Assembly (NCBI GenBank): GCA_002747825.1
Contig: PDQQ01000014.1
Coordinates: forward strand, 1-64,000
DNA length: 64,000 nt
Origin: Deltaproteobacteria bacterium
GTDB taxonomy: Bacteria > Desulfobacterota > Desulfobulbia > Desulfobulbales > Desulfocapsaceae
Direction of reading: 5' to 3'
Below, piece after piece: positions 26,225 through 34,961 of this stretch; the first letter of the stretch is position 1; each line of letters opens with the position of its first letter. Position numbers and translations under genes: made by a program. Under the pieces are notes generated by a model, which ran no database searches, had not been told where the DNA came from, and worked only from the letters and a program-made list of their open reading frames with translations.

Positions 26225-26986
26225 TCAATCCTCAGCGCAGAACTGGACAACCTCTCTGTAGGTCAGGCCCTGCCCGCCAAAGATATCAAGCGCGCTGCCC
26301 ACGGTAACATCGACTCTTCCCTGACCGAGATCGGCGATCATCTGCAAATCTGCGATACTCGCAACACCCCCGGCATAGGTTATCGGCAGCGCAGAACAGC
26401 GTGCAAGCAGAGAGAGAATATCAGGTTCGATACCAGCGCATTTTCCCTCGACATCGGCCGCATGTACCAAAAACTGATCGCAATAGCCAGCCAGATCCTC
26501 GAGCACATCTTCCTGCAGGCGCACCTCGGTGAAACACTGCCAGCGGTCTGTGACGATATAGTAATGCTCTCCCCTTTTCCGGCAGCTCAAATCGAGGACA
26601 ATATGCTCTTTTCCGACCAGAGAGACAAGATGCCTGAGCCGCTGCATATCGACATTACCGTCATTGAAGACATAGGAGGTAACAATAACGTGGGAGGCGC
26701 CGCGGTCCAGCCAATCTTTGGCATTGTCAGCCGTTATACCGCCGCCGATCTGCATCCCTTCCGGCCAGGCAGCAAGGGCCTCACGGGCGGCAACGGCATT
26801 GCCCGGCCCCAGCATAATGACATGGCCTCCCAAGAGATTATCCTTTCGGAACAGCGAGGCATACCAGGCAGGAGATTTTTGACTGACAAAGTTTACCGAA
26901 AGCGACGAAGGATCTTCGGACAGTGTGGAGCCGACAATCTGCTTGACGACTCCCGAGTGTAAATCTATACATGGTCTGAACTTCAT
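26225..26986 (-). CDS. hisA: Phosphoribosylformimino-AICAR-P isomerase, eukaryotic (HIS6) type
   Basis: Histidine biosynthesis isomerase, (beta-alpha)8 barrel, about 253 residues. The sequence follows the fungal/plant HIS6 type rather than the usual bacterial HisA: RPCIDLHSGVVKQIVG at the start, NFVSQKSPAWYASLF, HVIMLGPGN, LDLSCRKRGEHYYIVTDRWQ, FLVHAADVEGKCAGIE and GSALDIFGG. The catalytic Asp pair is seen in CIDLH and VLDLSCR. The track starts 40 codons upstream, but MKFRPCIDLH matches family starts. The ribosome site is weak. No other his gene is next to it. Confidence 0.88.
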   Translation of the reverse strand: MKFRPCIDLHSGVVKQIVGSTLSEDPSSLSVNFVSQKSPAWYASLFRKDNLLGGHVIMLGPGNAVAAREALAAWPEGMQIGGGITADNAKDWLDRGASHVIVTSYVFNDGNVDMQRLRHLVSLVGKEHIVLDLSCRKRGEHYYIVTDRWQCFTEVRLQEDVLEDLAGYCDQFLVHAADVEGKCAGIEPDILSLLARCSALPITYAGGVASIADLQMIADLGQGRVDVTVGSALDIFGGQGLTYREVVQFCAED

Positions 26987-27207
26987 AGGGGACAATCCCG
27001 AATCACCATTGTCTGGGACAGGAGCCCGACGAAGACAAGGGCCGGAAATGGCTCTGCCTCCAAAACTCTCAGAGATCTTCTGCCTGAAAACCTGAACATT
27101 GCACAACCAGCCCTCTCAAGACCTTCTCTGGCGCTGTACCAGAAAAACGGCCGAAATAAGGGAATGTTGTCCAGGTTGAGCTGAGGCTCCCTTGTTCTCT
27201 TTTCGGC

Positions 27208-27891
27208 TCAGATTTTTTTGATCAGCATGGTTGACGGATCCAGAGCCAGGCCTGCGTCCGGATCGGTCGCACAGAAATCACAGCGCAATATGTCCAGATG
27301 TATCGCCTCACCTTCAGGCCGTATCAGCAAAATTGCATCAAAGAGATCATCAACCTCATGGCAGGGCGCCGGAACCCCGGCCTTGCTCGTCCGGGTATCA
27401 TCACGATGGCTTATCGCAGAAAACCAGATCATACGCAGATCCTGCTCCTGCATAATCCGTTTAAAATCTTCCAGAGATTCTCGAGAACTGCCTGTAAAAT
27501 CGTACCCGTCAACGATAAGACATTGCGGCTTATAGATATCCTGGGCAACCAGATCATCGAGCCGTTCCTTAAAAAGACTGGTTGAAAAGCTGCTCTCCTT
27601 AAAGGTCATAATCATACGATTTTTCATGACCGCAGGAATGTTGCCAATCTTCTCTCCATCGGTGAAAAGGGACAAGATATCATCATACCAGGTACGGGTC
27701 TTCTCAAGACCTTCCCCGATAGAGACATGTAATACCTTATTCCCCAGGAGCATGTAATCCAGGGCAAGCTGAACCAAAACGGCCGTCTTGCCAAGACCGG
27801 CCCTGGCCATGACCAGCCCCATGGCCCCTTTTTCTTTTTCTTCCGGGCCAAGGGCACGGACCGGATTATTCGCAACCAGATTTTTTTCCAT
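27208..27891 (-). CDS. RecA/KaiC-like P-loop ATPase of unknown role
   Basis: A 227-residue cytosolic protein with Walker A ARAGLGKTAVL near residue 32 and a Walker B-like CLIVDGYDF near residue 123, in the order seen in RecA/KaiC/DnaB-fold domains. HVSIGEGLEKTRTWYDD recalls the corresponding strand-helix of KaiC-like proteins. A C-terminal stretch RCDFCATDPDAGLALDPST contains a CxxC pair. AAGGTGA precedes the ATG. The gene lies downstream of fusA on the same strand. No specific function can be assigned. Confidence 0.6.
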   Translation of the reverse strand: MEKNLVANNPVRALGPEEKEKGAMGLVMARAGLGKTAVLVQLALDYMLLGNKVLHVSIGEGLEKTRTWYDDILSLFTDGEKIGNIPAVMKNRMIMTFKESSFSTSLFKERLDDLVAQDIYKPQCLIVDGYDFTGSSRESLEDFKRIMQEQDLRMIWFSAISHRDDTRTSKAGVPAPCHEVDDLFDAILLIRPEGEAIHLDILRCDFCATDPDAGLALDPSTMLIKKI

Positions 27892-27984
27892 GAAAATTCA
27901 CCTTTTCAATCCTTATCTTATATGCCAGATCAAAGATCCAGACAATATCTTACACCTCGACATCTCAGCGCATTATTACGAATA

Positions 27985-30069
27985 CTAGGCGTTCTTTTTT
28001 TCTTCCTGGTAGGCCTTGACCAGCTCCTCACTGACACCCTTTGGAACCACCTTAAAGGTTGAAAATTCCATAGTAAACTCTGCCTTTCCCTGGGTCAGCG
28101 AGCGCAGCGTTGTTGAATAGCCAAACATCTCGGACAGGGGCACCTCCGCCTCAATCACAGAGTAACTTCCCTCCTCGGTTGTACCGATAATCATACCGCG
28201 ACGCTGGTTGATAGAGCCCATAACGGCTCCCTGAAACTCTGATGGCCCTTCGACTGCGACCTTCATGATCGGTTCCATGATCACAGGCTTTGCCTTGAGA
28301 TACCCTTCCCTGAAAGCACCAATAGAGGCCAGCTGAAAAGCCACGTCAGAGGAATCCACCGCGTGGAAGGCCCCGTCGTTAATAGTACAACGAACACCGG
28401 TGATCGGCGCCCCGCAGAGAGAGCCTTTTTCCATGCTCTTCTGAAAACCCTTATCACACGAACCAATAAACTCGCGGGGGATGACACCGCCAACGATACT
28501 GTCAACAAACTCGTACTCTTCTTCGATGGGCTCCATAAAACCGGCCACACGGCCAAACTGTCCGGAGCCACCGGTCTGCTTTTTATGGGTATAGTTAAAC
28601 TCGGCCCGCTGCGATATGGTCTCCCGATAGGCAACCTGGGGCGCCCCAACCTCGACAAGGGCGTTGTACTCTCTCTTCATCCGCTCGATATAGACCTCAA
28701 GATGCAATTCACCCATTCCCGAGATAATGGTCTCACCGGTTTCATGGTCAACAAAGGTCTTGAAGGTTGGATCTTCTTTTGTAAAGCGGTTCAAGGCCTT
28801 GGACATATTCACCTGTGCCTTGTTATCCGCCGGAATCACGGCAAGAGAGATGACCGGCTCCGGGACATGCATCGAGGTCATCGAACAGGACAGCTCCTCA
28901 GAGGTAAAGGTATCTCCGGAGGCACAATCAATACCAAAAAGAGCGACAATATCGCCCGACCCACAGGTCTCGATCTCTTCCATCTCGTTGGAATGCATAC
29001 GACACAAACGGCCGATTTTGACCTTCTTGCCGGCACGACTGTTATAGACCGTATCACCTTTACTCAAGACACCCTGATAGGTACGCACATAGGTCAACTG
29101 GCCATAACGACCGTCTTCGAGTTTAAAGGCGAGCATAATCAGAGGGTCTTCGGGGTCGTTGCTTACCTCGAACTCCTCTTCCTCGTTTTTAAGATCCAGA
29201 GCCATATTGCTGATATCGGTCGGACAAGGCAGATACTCGGTGACCGCATCGAGCAGCAACTGTATCCCTTTGTTCTTATAGGCTGATCCCATGAAGACCG
29301 GAGTAAATTCCAAAGACAAAGTGCCTTTACGTACCGCATCATAGATGAGCTGAATATCAACCTCGCCCTCCTCGAGAAGGGCCTCCATCAACTCTTCTGA
29401 AAACATCGAGACTTCCTCGACCAACGCTTCACGCCGCTCTTCGGCCTCTGCCTGCAGAGATTCGGGCACCTCTTCGATACGCAGCTCATCACCGTTGGGA
29501 CCATCAAAATAGACCGCCTTCATCGTAATCAGATCCACCAAACCTTGCAGATCATTTTCCAGGCCGATCGGTATCTGCATCATATGTGCATTCAGATCCA
29601 GCTTATCGCGGAGCTGCTGGGTCACCTTTTCCGGATTGGCCCCGGTACGGTCACATTTATTGACAAAGGCGATACGCGGCACGTTGTAGCGGGTCATCTG
29701 CCTGTTGACGGTAATAGACTGGGACTGTACACCACCCACCGAACAGAGAACCAGAACCGCACCATCAAGCACCCTGAGGGCCCTTTCCACTTCAACGGTG
29801 AAATCAACGTGCCCGGGGGTATCGATGATATTGATTGAATGCTCCTTCCATGAGCAATAGGTCGCAGCGGACTGGATAGTAATACCACGCTCCTTTTCCA
29901 GCTCCATAGAGTCCATCTTGGCTCCGACCCCATCCTTGCCGCGAACCTCGTGTATGGCGTGTATTCTCTTCGTGTAATACAGAATACGCTCGGTCAAGGT
30001 CGTCTTTCCCGAATCGATATGGGCACTGATACCTATGTTTCTCACCTTTGATAAATCCTTTTTCATCAC
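27985..30069 (-). CDS. fusA: Translation elongation factor G, mitochondrial-EFG1/spd type
   Basis: GTPase that drives ribosomal translocation. The full-length 694-residue protein has the five EF-G domains; the G motifs are [12 protein letters not shown], the switch region with [19 protein letters not shown], and NKCDRTG in place of the usual NKMDR. The [11 protein letters not shown]-loop, [24 protein letters not shown] and [11 protein letters not shown] stretches match mitochondrial EFG1 more closely than the ordinary bacterial EF-G. The first codon is GTG, followed at once by ATG; GAGG lies just upstream and either may be used. A structured leader precedes the gene. A conventional EF-G probably exists elsewhere in the genome. 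Confidence 0.93.
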   Translation of the reverse strand: MMKKDLSKVRNIGISAHIDSGKTTLTERILYYTKRIHAIHEVRGKDGVGAKMDSMELEKERGITIQSAATYCSWKEHSINIIDTPGHVDFTVEVERALRVLDGAVLVLCSVGGVQSQSITVNRQMTRYNVPRIAFVNKCDRTGANPEKVTQQLRDKLDLNAHMMQIPIGLENDLQGLVDLITMKAVYFDGPNGDELRIEEVPESLQAEAEERREALVEEVSMFSEELMEALLEEGEVDIQLIYDAVRKGTLSLEFTPVFMGSAYKNKGIQLLLDAVTEYLPCPTDISNMALDLKNEEEEFEVSNDPEDPLIMLAFKLEDGRYGQLTYVRTYQGVLSKGDTVYNSRAGKKVKIGRLCRMHSNEMEEIETCGSGDIVALFGIDCASGDTFTSEELSCSMTSMHVPEPVISLAVIPADNKAQVNMSKALNRFTKEDPTFKTFVDHETGETIISGMGELHLEVYIERMKREYNALVEVGAPQVAYRETISQRAEFNYTHKKQTGGSGQFGRVAGFMEPIEEEYEFVDSIVGGVIPREFIGSCDKGFQKSMEKGSLCGAPITGVRCTINDGAFHAVDSSDVAFQLASIGAFREGYLKAKPVIMEPIMKVAVEGPSEFQGAVMGSINQRRGMIIGTTEEGSYSVIEAEVPLSEMFGYSTTLRSLTQGKAEFTMEFSTFKVVPKGVSEELVKAYQEEKKNA

Positions 30070-30104
30070 CGCAGTCCTCTACAACATCGTCAATCGAAAG
30101 AAAT

Positions 30105-30128
30105 CCGGACCAGCCGAAGCCGGCCCGG
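30105..30128 (-). promoter_or_regulatory. UUCG-capped leader hairpin of fusA
   Basis: In the minus-strand RNA, CCGGGCCGGC and GCUGGUCCGG form ten uninterrupted pairs, two of them G-U, around a UUCG tetraloop. It ends 35 bases before the fusA start. The plus-strand RNA would have two A-C mismatches at the same places, so the structure is specific to the fusA message. It is followed by AUUUCUUU, so it might also act as a terminator. Confidence 0.65.
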
Positions 30129-30227
30129 CAATCATAAAAAATAAGGAGCCACAGCAATCTGCACCCCCTTGACAAGACAATCACATTGAATACCCAGAAG
30201 ACAAACCGCAAAGATATGCCGCCTGGC

Positions 30228-30252
30228 AAAAAGGCCTCTTCGCAGGAAGCCT
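30228..30252 (-). terminator. Terminator-like hairpin at the 5' end of the fusA leader
   Basis: On the minus strand AGGCUUC pairs with GAGGCCU (one U-G pair) around a CUGCGAA loop and is followed by four more U residues. It lies just 13 bases after the predicted transcription start and about 160 bases before the gene. No gene upstream on this strand needs terminating, so an attenuator role for fusA is plausible. Confidence 0.5.
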
Positions 30253-30271
30253 AATATTTAGGTAATCTTTC

Positions 30272-30280
30272 ATTATAACA
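30272..30280 (-). promoter_or_regulatory. Extended -10 promoter for fusA
   Basis: On the minus strand TGTTATAAT gives a consensus TATAAT with an extended -10 TGn. No good -35 box stands at the normal distance (the closest, TTGTCT, is 22 bases away). Transcription from here would give a leader of nearly 200 bases containing the two hairpins described above. Confidence 0.5.
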
Positions 30281-30428
30281 CAACATGGGCTGTAATGCGA
30301 GACAATTTTCTATAAAAACCGCAGAAAAAACGCTGCAGAGGCCGGGCGGCGGTCTCGTATATTCGATCAAGCGTGGTACCCTTTCGCTTCTTTTTCGTCA
30401 AAGACTCAAATATCAGCGATAATTTTCA

Positions 30429-30457
30429 TTGACATCGGCGGAGACTCATTTTATATA
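30429..30457 (+). promoter_or_regulatory. Near-consensus sigma-70 promoter of the Xre-cupin gene
   Basis: TTGACA and TATATA are separated by exactly 17 bases. Transcription would begin at about 30464, right at the AGGAGG ribosome site, so the 5' leader is only about 13 bases long. This rules out the track's upstream start, which lies within the -35 box. Confidence 0.7.
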
Positions 30458-30476
30458 TACTTCAGGAGGTTTAATA

Positions 30477-31061
30477 TTGATAAAGTCAAGGCTCAAATAT
30501 ACCTTTGGCGCCAAATTGCGAACGGTACGCGAACGTAAAAGGCTGACCCTCAAAGAGGTTTCCCGGCAGGCTGGCGTCAGTGAGAGCCTTGTTTCGCAGA
30601 TAGAAAGGAACAAGGTCTCTCCCTCGATCGAGACCCTGTTGCAGATCGCCGATGTTCTTGATCTGGACTATGAATATCTGTTCAGTGACTACAGACAGAA
30701 ACGCAAGATACATATAGTCCGCAGCGATGAACGGCAGACGATTGTACGAAATCTGGTGACAATCGAACAGCTCTGCCAGCCGGGAGACGAACGGGGGGCA
30801 CCGGCCATTGAAAGCTTTTTGCTGAAAATCGACGAAGGCGGCGAGAAGGGAGATAAGGAATACGGTCATCCCGGCTGGGAATTCGGTCTCGTTCTCAAAG
30901 GCAAGGCCCAGCTGTTCTACGGCAAGCAGGTGTATGAGCTCAGCGAAGGGGACAGTGTCTCTTTTCCCTCAGACACTCCACATGTTTTCAAAAACAGTGG
31001 CTCCGGGAGCTTACAGGCAATCTGGGTTGTCTCCCCTCCCCGGCAGGTGTTTCAGGGCTGA
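30477..31061 (+). CDS. Xre-family regulator with C-terminal cupin domain
   Basis: About 194 residues. The N-terminal helix-turn-helix of Cro/Xre type is seen as GAKLRTVRERKRLTLKEVSRQAGVSESLVSQIER. A cupin_2 domain fills the C-terminal half (GWEFGLVLKGKAQLFY, LSEGDSVSFPSDTPHVFKNSG), probably binding a small effector or metal. The start is TTG, chosen because AGGAGG lies seven bases before it and a strong promoter begins upstream of it. It lies 165 bases before leuCD on the same strand, and may control that pair or itself. Confidence 0.85.
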   Translation: MIKSRLKYTFGAKLRTVRERKRLTLKEVSRQAGVSESLVSQIERNKVSPSIETLLQIADVLDLDYEYLFSDYRQKRKIHIVRSDERQTIVRNLVTIEQLCQPGDERGAPAIESFLLKIDEGGEKGDKEYGHPGWEFGLVLKGKAQLFYGKQVYELSEGDSVSFPSDTPHVFKNSGSGSLQAIWVVSPPRQVFQG

Positions 31062-31225
31062 AGGAGAGGACCGCCTGATTTGTGCTCCAAACAAGGGGTG
31101 TCGAGTTTTTTGACGTTGAAAGAGATAACAGGCAACATCCTTACAATTGATAGAGAGCCAAAAAACCGGCGAAAAGACAAAGAACCTCGCCAGAAGAACA
31201 GGACAAAAAAGAGCCAGGAGGCAGC

Positions 31226-32518
31226 ATGGGAAAAACTATTGCGGAAAAAATCTTTGCTTCTCACAAGGTCAACAGCCCCTTTGCAGACATCCATGTCATT
31301 CGTCTTGACGCGGTGTTCTGCCACGAAATAACCACCCCTATAGCCATTAACGATCTGGTTACACGGGGGATGGACCGGGTTTTTGATCCGTCAAAAATCA
31401 AGGCGGTGATCGACCACGTGACCCCGGCAAAGGATTCCAAGACCGCCGAGCAGGGCAAGATTCTGCGGGAGTGGGCCCTGCGTCATGGGATAATTGATTT
31501 TTTTGATATTGGCCAGAACGGGGTCTGCCATGCCCTCTTTCCGGAAAAAGGTTTTGTCAGACCGGGCTACACGGTTATTATGGGAGATTCACATACCTGT
31601 ACCCACGGTGCCTTCGGGGCCTTTGCCGCGGGAGTCGGCACCACAGATCTTGAAGTGGGTATTCTCAAAGGGGTCTGCGCCTTCCACCACCCCGAGACCA
31701 TGAAGGTGGAGATTTCGGGAAAGCTTCCCGAAGGGGTCTATGCAAAGGACGCGATTCTCACCGTTATTGGAACGATCGGCGTCAACGGTGCAACCAACCG
31801 GGTGATCGAATTCTGCGGTGAGGTGGTTGATGCGATGTCCATGGAATCGCGCATGACCCTCTGCAATATGGCCGTCGAAGCGGGCGGCACATCCGGGATC
31901 TGCGCGCCGGATATGACCACCGTTGACTATCTCTGGGAATTTATCAACGGGGAATTCAGCTCCAAAGAGGAGGCCCTGAAAAGCTACCGGCAATATACCG
32001 CCGATGCTGATGCAACATACATCGAGACAATCAAAATTGATGCCTCCCGGCTGGTACCTGTAACAACATACGGCTACAAGCCCGACCAGGTCAAGTCAAT
32101 CCGTGAGATGGAGGGGGAAAAAATAGACCAGGTCTATATCGGCTCCTGCACCAATGGACGAATCGAGGATCTGCGCATTGCCGCCAAAGTCCTCGAAGGC
32201 AAATCCATACAGCCTGGAATCCGGGGTATTGTCTCCCCCGCCTCACCGAAAATCTACAGGCAGGCACTCGAAGAAGGCCTCATCAAGATCTTTATGGACG
32301 CTGGATTTTGCGTGACCAACCCCACCTGCGGGGCCTGCCTCGGAATGAGCAACGGTGTTCTTGCCGACGGTGAGATCTGCGCCGCAACGACCAACCGGAA
32401 TTTTAATGGCAGGATGGGCAAGGGAGGGACTGTCCACCTTATGAGCCCGGCGTCCGCTGCAGCCACTGCAATACAAGGGTATATTACAAATTCCAATCTC
32501 TATGCAGGAGACCAATAA
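31226..32518 (+). CDS. leuC: 3-isopropylmalate dehydratase-type hydro-lyase, large subunit
   Basis: A 430-residue aconitase-superfamily large subunit of the short LeuC/HacA type. The 4Fe-4S ligands are visible as YIGSCTNGRIEDL and the CxxC of NPTCGACLGM. MGDSHTCTHGAFGAFAAGVGTTDLE is the family signature near residue 115. GCCAGGAGGCAGC precedes the ATG. The small subunit follows with a one-base overlap. The nearest assignment is isopropylmalate isomerase in leucine synthesis. However, no leuA or leuB is adjacent, so another 2-hydroxyacid substrate cannot be excluded. Confidence 0.85.
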   Translation: MGKTIAEKIFASHKVNSPFADIHVIRLDAVFCHEITTPIAINDLVTRGMDRVFDPSKIKAVIDHVTPAKDSKTAEQGKILREWALRHGIIDFFDIGQNGVCHALFPEKGFVRPGYTVIMGDSHTCTHGAFGAFAAGVGTTDLEVGILKGVCAFHHPETMKVEISGKLPEGVYAKDAILTVIGTIGVNGATNRVIEFCGEVVDAMSMESRMTLCNMAVEAGGTSGICAPDMTTVDYLWEFINGEFSSKEEALKSYRQYTADADATYIETIKIDASRLVPVTTYGYKPDQVKSIREMEGEKIDQVYIGSCTNGRIEDLRIAAKVLEGKSIQPGIRGIVSPASPKIYRQALEEGLIKIFMDAGFCVTNPTCGACLGMSNGVLADGEICAATTNRNFNGRMGKGGTVHLMSPASAAATAIQGYITNSNLYAGDQ

Positions 32519-33045
32519 TGAAAGACTTCAACGGCAAGGTCCTTTTTCTTGACCGCTCGGATATCAACACCGATGAGATCATCCCGGCAAAATACCTGAC
32601 AGAGATAACCAAGGAGGCCCTGCGCCCCTATCTGCTCGAAGACCTTGCCTTGCCCGGATTCAACCCGTCCCGGGATATCAGCGACTGCTCGGTGATCGTC
32701 ACCCGTGCCAATTTTGGCTGCGGTTCATCCAGAGAGCATGCCCCCTGGGCCCTTGAGGTCAACGGTATCAACCTGGTGATTGCCGAGAGTTATGCCAGGA
32801 TCTTCAAACAGAATATGTTTAACTGTGGCATGATGGCCGTGGAGCTGGAAAAAGAGGATGTTGATTTCCTCTTTGCAACATTTGCCGGAGCAGAGACAAA
32901 TCTCATCACCGACCTCGACAGCAAGACCCTGCACTTCAGCTCTGCAGCAGGCGAAAAAACCATCGCATTTTCTATTTCAGAGTTTGAACAGGCCCTGATC
33001 GAGGCTGGCGGCTGGGTGGGCTATGCCGACCAAAATTACGAGTAG
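32518..33045 (+). CDS. leuD: 3-isopropylmalate dehydratase-type hydro-lyase, small subunit
   Basis: A 175-residue swivel-domain subunit partner of the preceding gene. It shows DRSDINTDEIIPAKYL at the N-terminus and FGCGSSREHAPWAL near residue 64, both invariant for the family. The substrate-recognition loop after the PAKYL motif reads YLTEITKEALRPY. At the position where homoaconitases have Arg and studied isopropylmalate isomerases a small hydrophobic residue, this one has Thr, so substrate choice is uncertain. The reading frame overlaps the large subunit stop. Confidence 0.85.
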   Translation: MKDFNGKVLFLDRSDINTDEIIPAKYLTEITKEALRPYLLEDLALPGFNPSRDISDCSVIVTRANFGCGSSREHAPWALEVNGINLVIAESYARIFKQNMFNCGMMAVELEKEDVDFLFATFAGAETNLITDLDSKTLHFSSAAGEKTIAFSISEFEQALIEAGGWVGYADQNYE

Positions 33046-33236
33046 AGATTCCTGCTGAGCACATCGAGCAGTATTTACCTTCCTGAAAAGATCCTATTTG
33101 TACGAAGGGAAATCTTAAAAGGCTGGCCCGAGATCGACTTTTATTCCCTTTACTACAGATTTATCCGAAGGGGACGGGAAACGCCCTCTCCTCCCGGATA
33201 AGCCAGAAAGAGCTCCAACTCCGCAATATATGCAGA

Positions 33237-34952
33237 TCAGATATTCACGACTCTCTCTGCAAAGGTCTGTCCATCGCTCGCTACCGTGTATTTTTCGTAC
33301 ACTCTCACGAATGCGTCTTGCCTGCGCAAGAGCCCTGAGACAACAACCGGGTCAAAATGGACGCCGCTGAGGCTATTGATATAGGCAATAGCCTCACTAT
33401 GCGAACATAAACCTTTCAGGGTGTAAAAACCCGTGACAAGCTCTTCATAGGCGTTGGCAACGGAGACGATCCTTGCGGCAAGAGGAATCTCCTCTCCTGA
33501 GAGTCCGTGAGGATAGCCGCTGCCGTCCCAGAGTTCATGGTGAAAGTAGGCTATATGCTTTGCCATTGTTAAAAACCCGCTGTCCGGGCTTTCCCGCTCC
33601 ATATCCTTGATAACATCCCCACCAATTATCGTATGCTGTTTGAGCAGATCATCTTCTGTTGCTCCCGACGCCTCTGCCTCCAGTATATACTGATCCGGAA
33701 GAGCGACCTTACCAATATCGTGGAGAATAGAGGCATTATAGATATCTTCGATAAAGGTGGCTGTAATAAGACTGTTCACAGATGGAGAGCCGGCAATGTC
33801 TTCAGCAAGAATCTTACAGTATTCCCTGAGCCTTCGCAGATGATTCTGAGAAGCCGCAACCTTGAACTCAGACAGCCTTGTCAAGGCCATAATGGCAGCG
33901 TTCTCTGTCTTTTTTCGTATCTTGAGGGCCTCGATAATTTCAGCCTTTATCTTTTCCCGTGGAAGAATATCCCGTATTGTCAACAGCAGCCTTTTCTCTG
34001 CCGGCCGGTCTCCGATAACAGTCACGTTGACATCTGCCTCCATCGTAAAACCATTTGCCGCCATAAGTAACACACGAATATCGTGGAGAGTTATATCACT
34101 TTCCAGGGCATCAAGAAACAGGGGCACAAGCTTCTGTCTGGTACCCGAAACAAGCAGCTGCCAAAAGGCTCCTGGCTCTTGAGGATTTGGCAGATCAAAA
34201 TGATTGCGAAAAGCTTTGTTTGCCTGGACAATAGACCCATTTCTGGCGACCACGATAACATCATCAGCGATACTGTTGAAAAGTTGGCGGTACCTTTTCT
34301 CAATCGAGAGTTGTTTGTTGTAGTGCCTGCCGACCTCTGATTCAAGTTTTGCTGCCTGTATTGTCAGCTCTGAGCTTATTGTCTCTTCCTCTTCACGCAG
34401 CGCAAGATCACGCTTTCTGAACCGGATATCAAACCAGCAATTACAGATAGCAATACCTGTAAAACAGGTAAAAGCAAAAAGATTAGGGTAATAATTCGGG
34501 CATTGAAAACCATCGGGTCTCTTAAGAAAATGCACCAGAATAAAGGAGAGAAAGGGAAGACCTATTGCAGCCAGGGCCTCCCCGAGATGAATCGGAATGC
34601 ACACCACATACAGAACCATAAGTGTCACCAAACTGACAAAATAGACTTTGCTTCCGGTGGAAGAAACGAGAAAAGGCAGAACAAGCCCCGCATTCATAAC
34701 AAAAAAGCCAATCAAGCCAATGATCTTCGAATACCGGTGTCTTTGGTCAAAGGAGTTTACAACGAATAACAGTGCACAAACAAAGGCTGCGCCAAGTCTG
34801 CAGGTGGAAAAACAGGAGATACTCTGTGCCTGGAGAGGGCGATCAAACACAGAGAAAAACAACATCAAAAGGACACCACAAAAAAGGACCAGACTCACTC
34901 GATGGTGATAGATCTCTCTCTGCTCTTCCCTGTAGCTCTCTTTTACGACCAT
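33237..34952 (-). CDS. Membrane PAS / HD-GYP domain protein
   Basis: A 571-residue signalling protein. The N-terminal 190 residues form about six membrane spans. A PAS domain follows (about 215-330, FNSIADDVIVVARNGSIVQAN), then an HD-GYP phosphodiesterase-type domain (from about 395). HDIGKVALPD, the FHHELWDGSGYPHGL signature and EIPLAARIV are present. Where active members have ADVYDAL this protein has ANAYEEL, so an acidic metal-site residue is replaced by Asn. It probably turns over or senses cyclic di-GMP. It is the second of two tandem paralogues, ten bases apart. Confidence 0.85.
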   Translation of the reverse strand: MVVKESYREEQREIYHHRVSLVLFCGVLLMLFFSVFDRPLQAQSISCFSTCRLGAAFVCALLFVVNSFDQRHRYSKIIGLIGFFVMNAGLVLPFLVSSTGSKVYFVSLVTLMVLYVVCIPIHLGEALAAIGLPFLSFILVHFLKRPDGFQCPNYYPNLFAFTCFTGIAICNCWFDIRFRKRDLALREEEETISSELTIQAAKLESEVGRHYNKQLSIEKRYRQLFNSIADDVIVVARNGSIVQANKAFRNHFDLPNPQEPGAFWQLLVSGTRQKLVPLFLDALESDITLHDIRVLLMAANGFTMEADVNVTVIGDRPAEKRLLLTIRDILPREKIKAEIIEALKIRKKTENAAIMALTRLSEFKVAASQNHLRRLREYCKILAEDIAGSPSVNSLITATFIEDIYNASILHDIGKVALPDQYILEAEASGATEDDLLKQHTIIGGDVIKDMERESPDSGFLTMAKHIAYFHHELWDGSGYPHGLSGEEIPLAARIVSVANAYEELVTGFYTLKGLCSHSEAIAYINSLSGVHFDPVVVSGLLRRQDAFVRVYEKYTVASDGQTFAERVVNI

Positions 34953-34961
34953 ATGCCTCTT

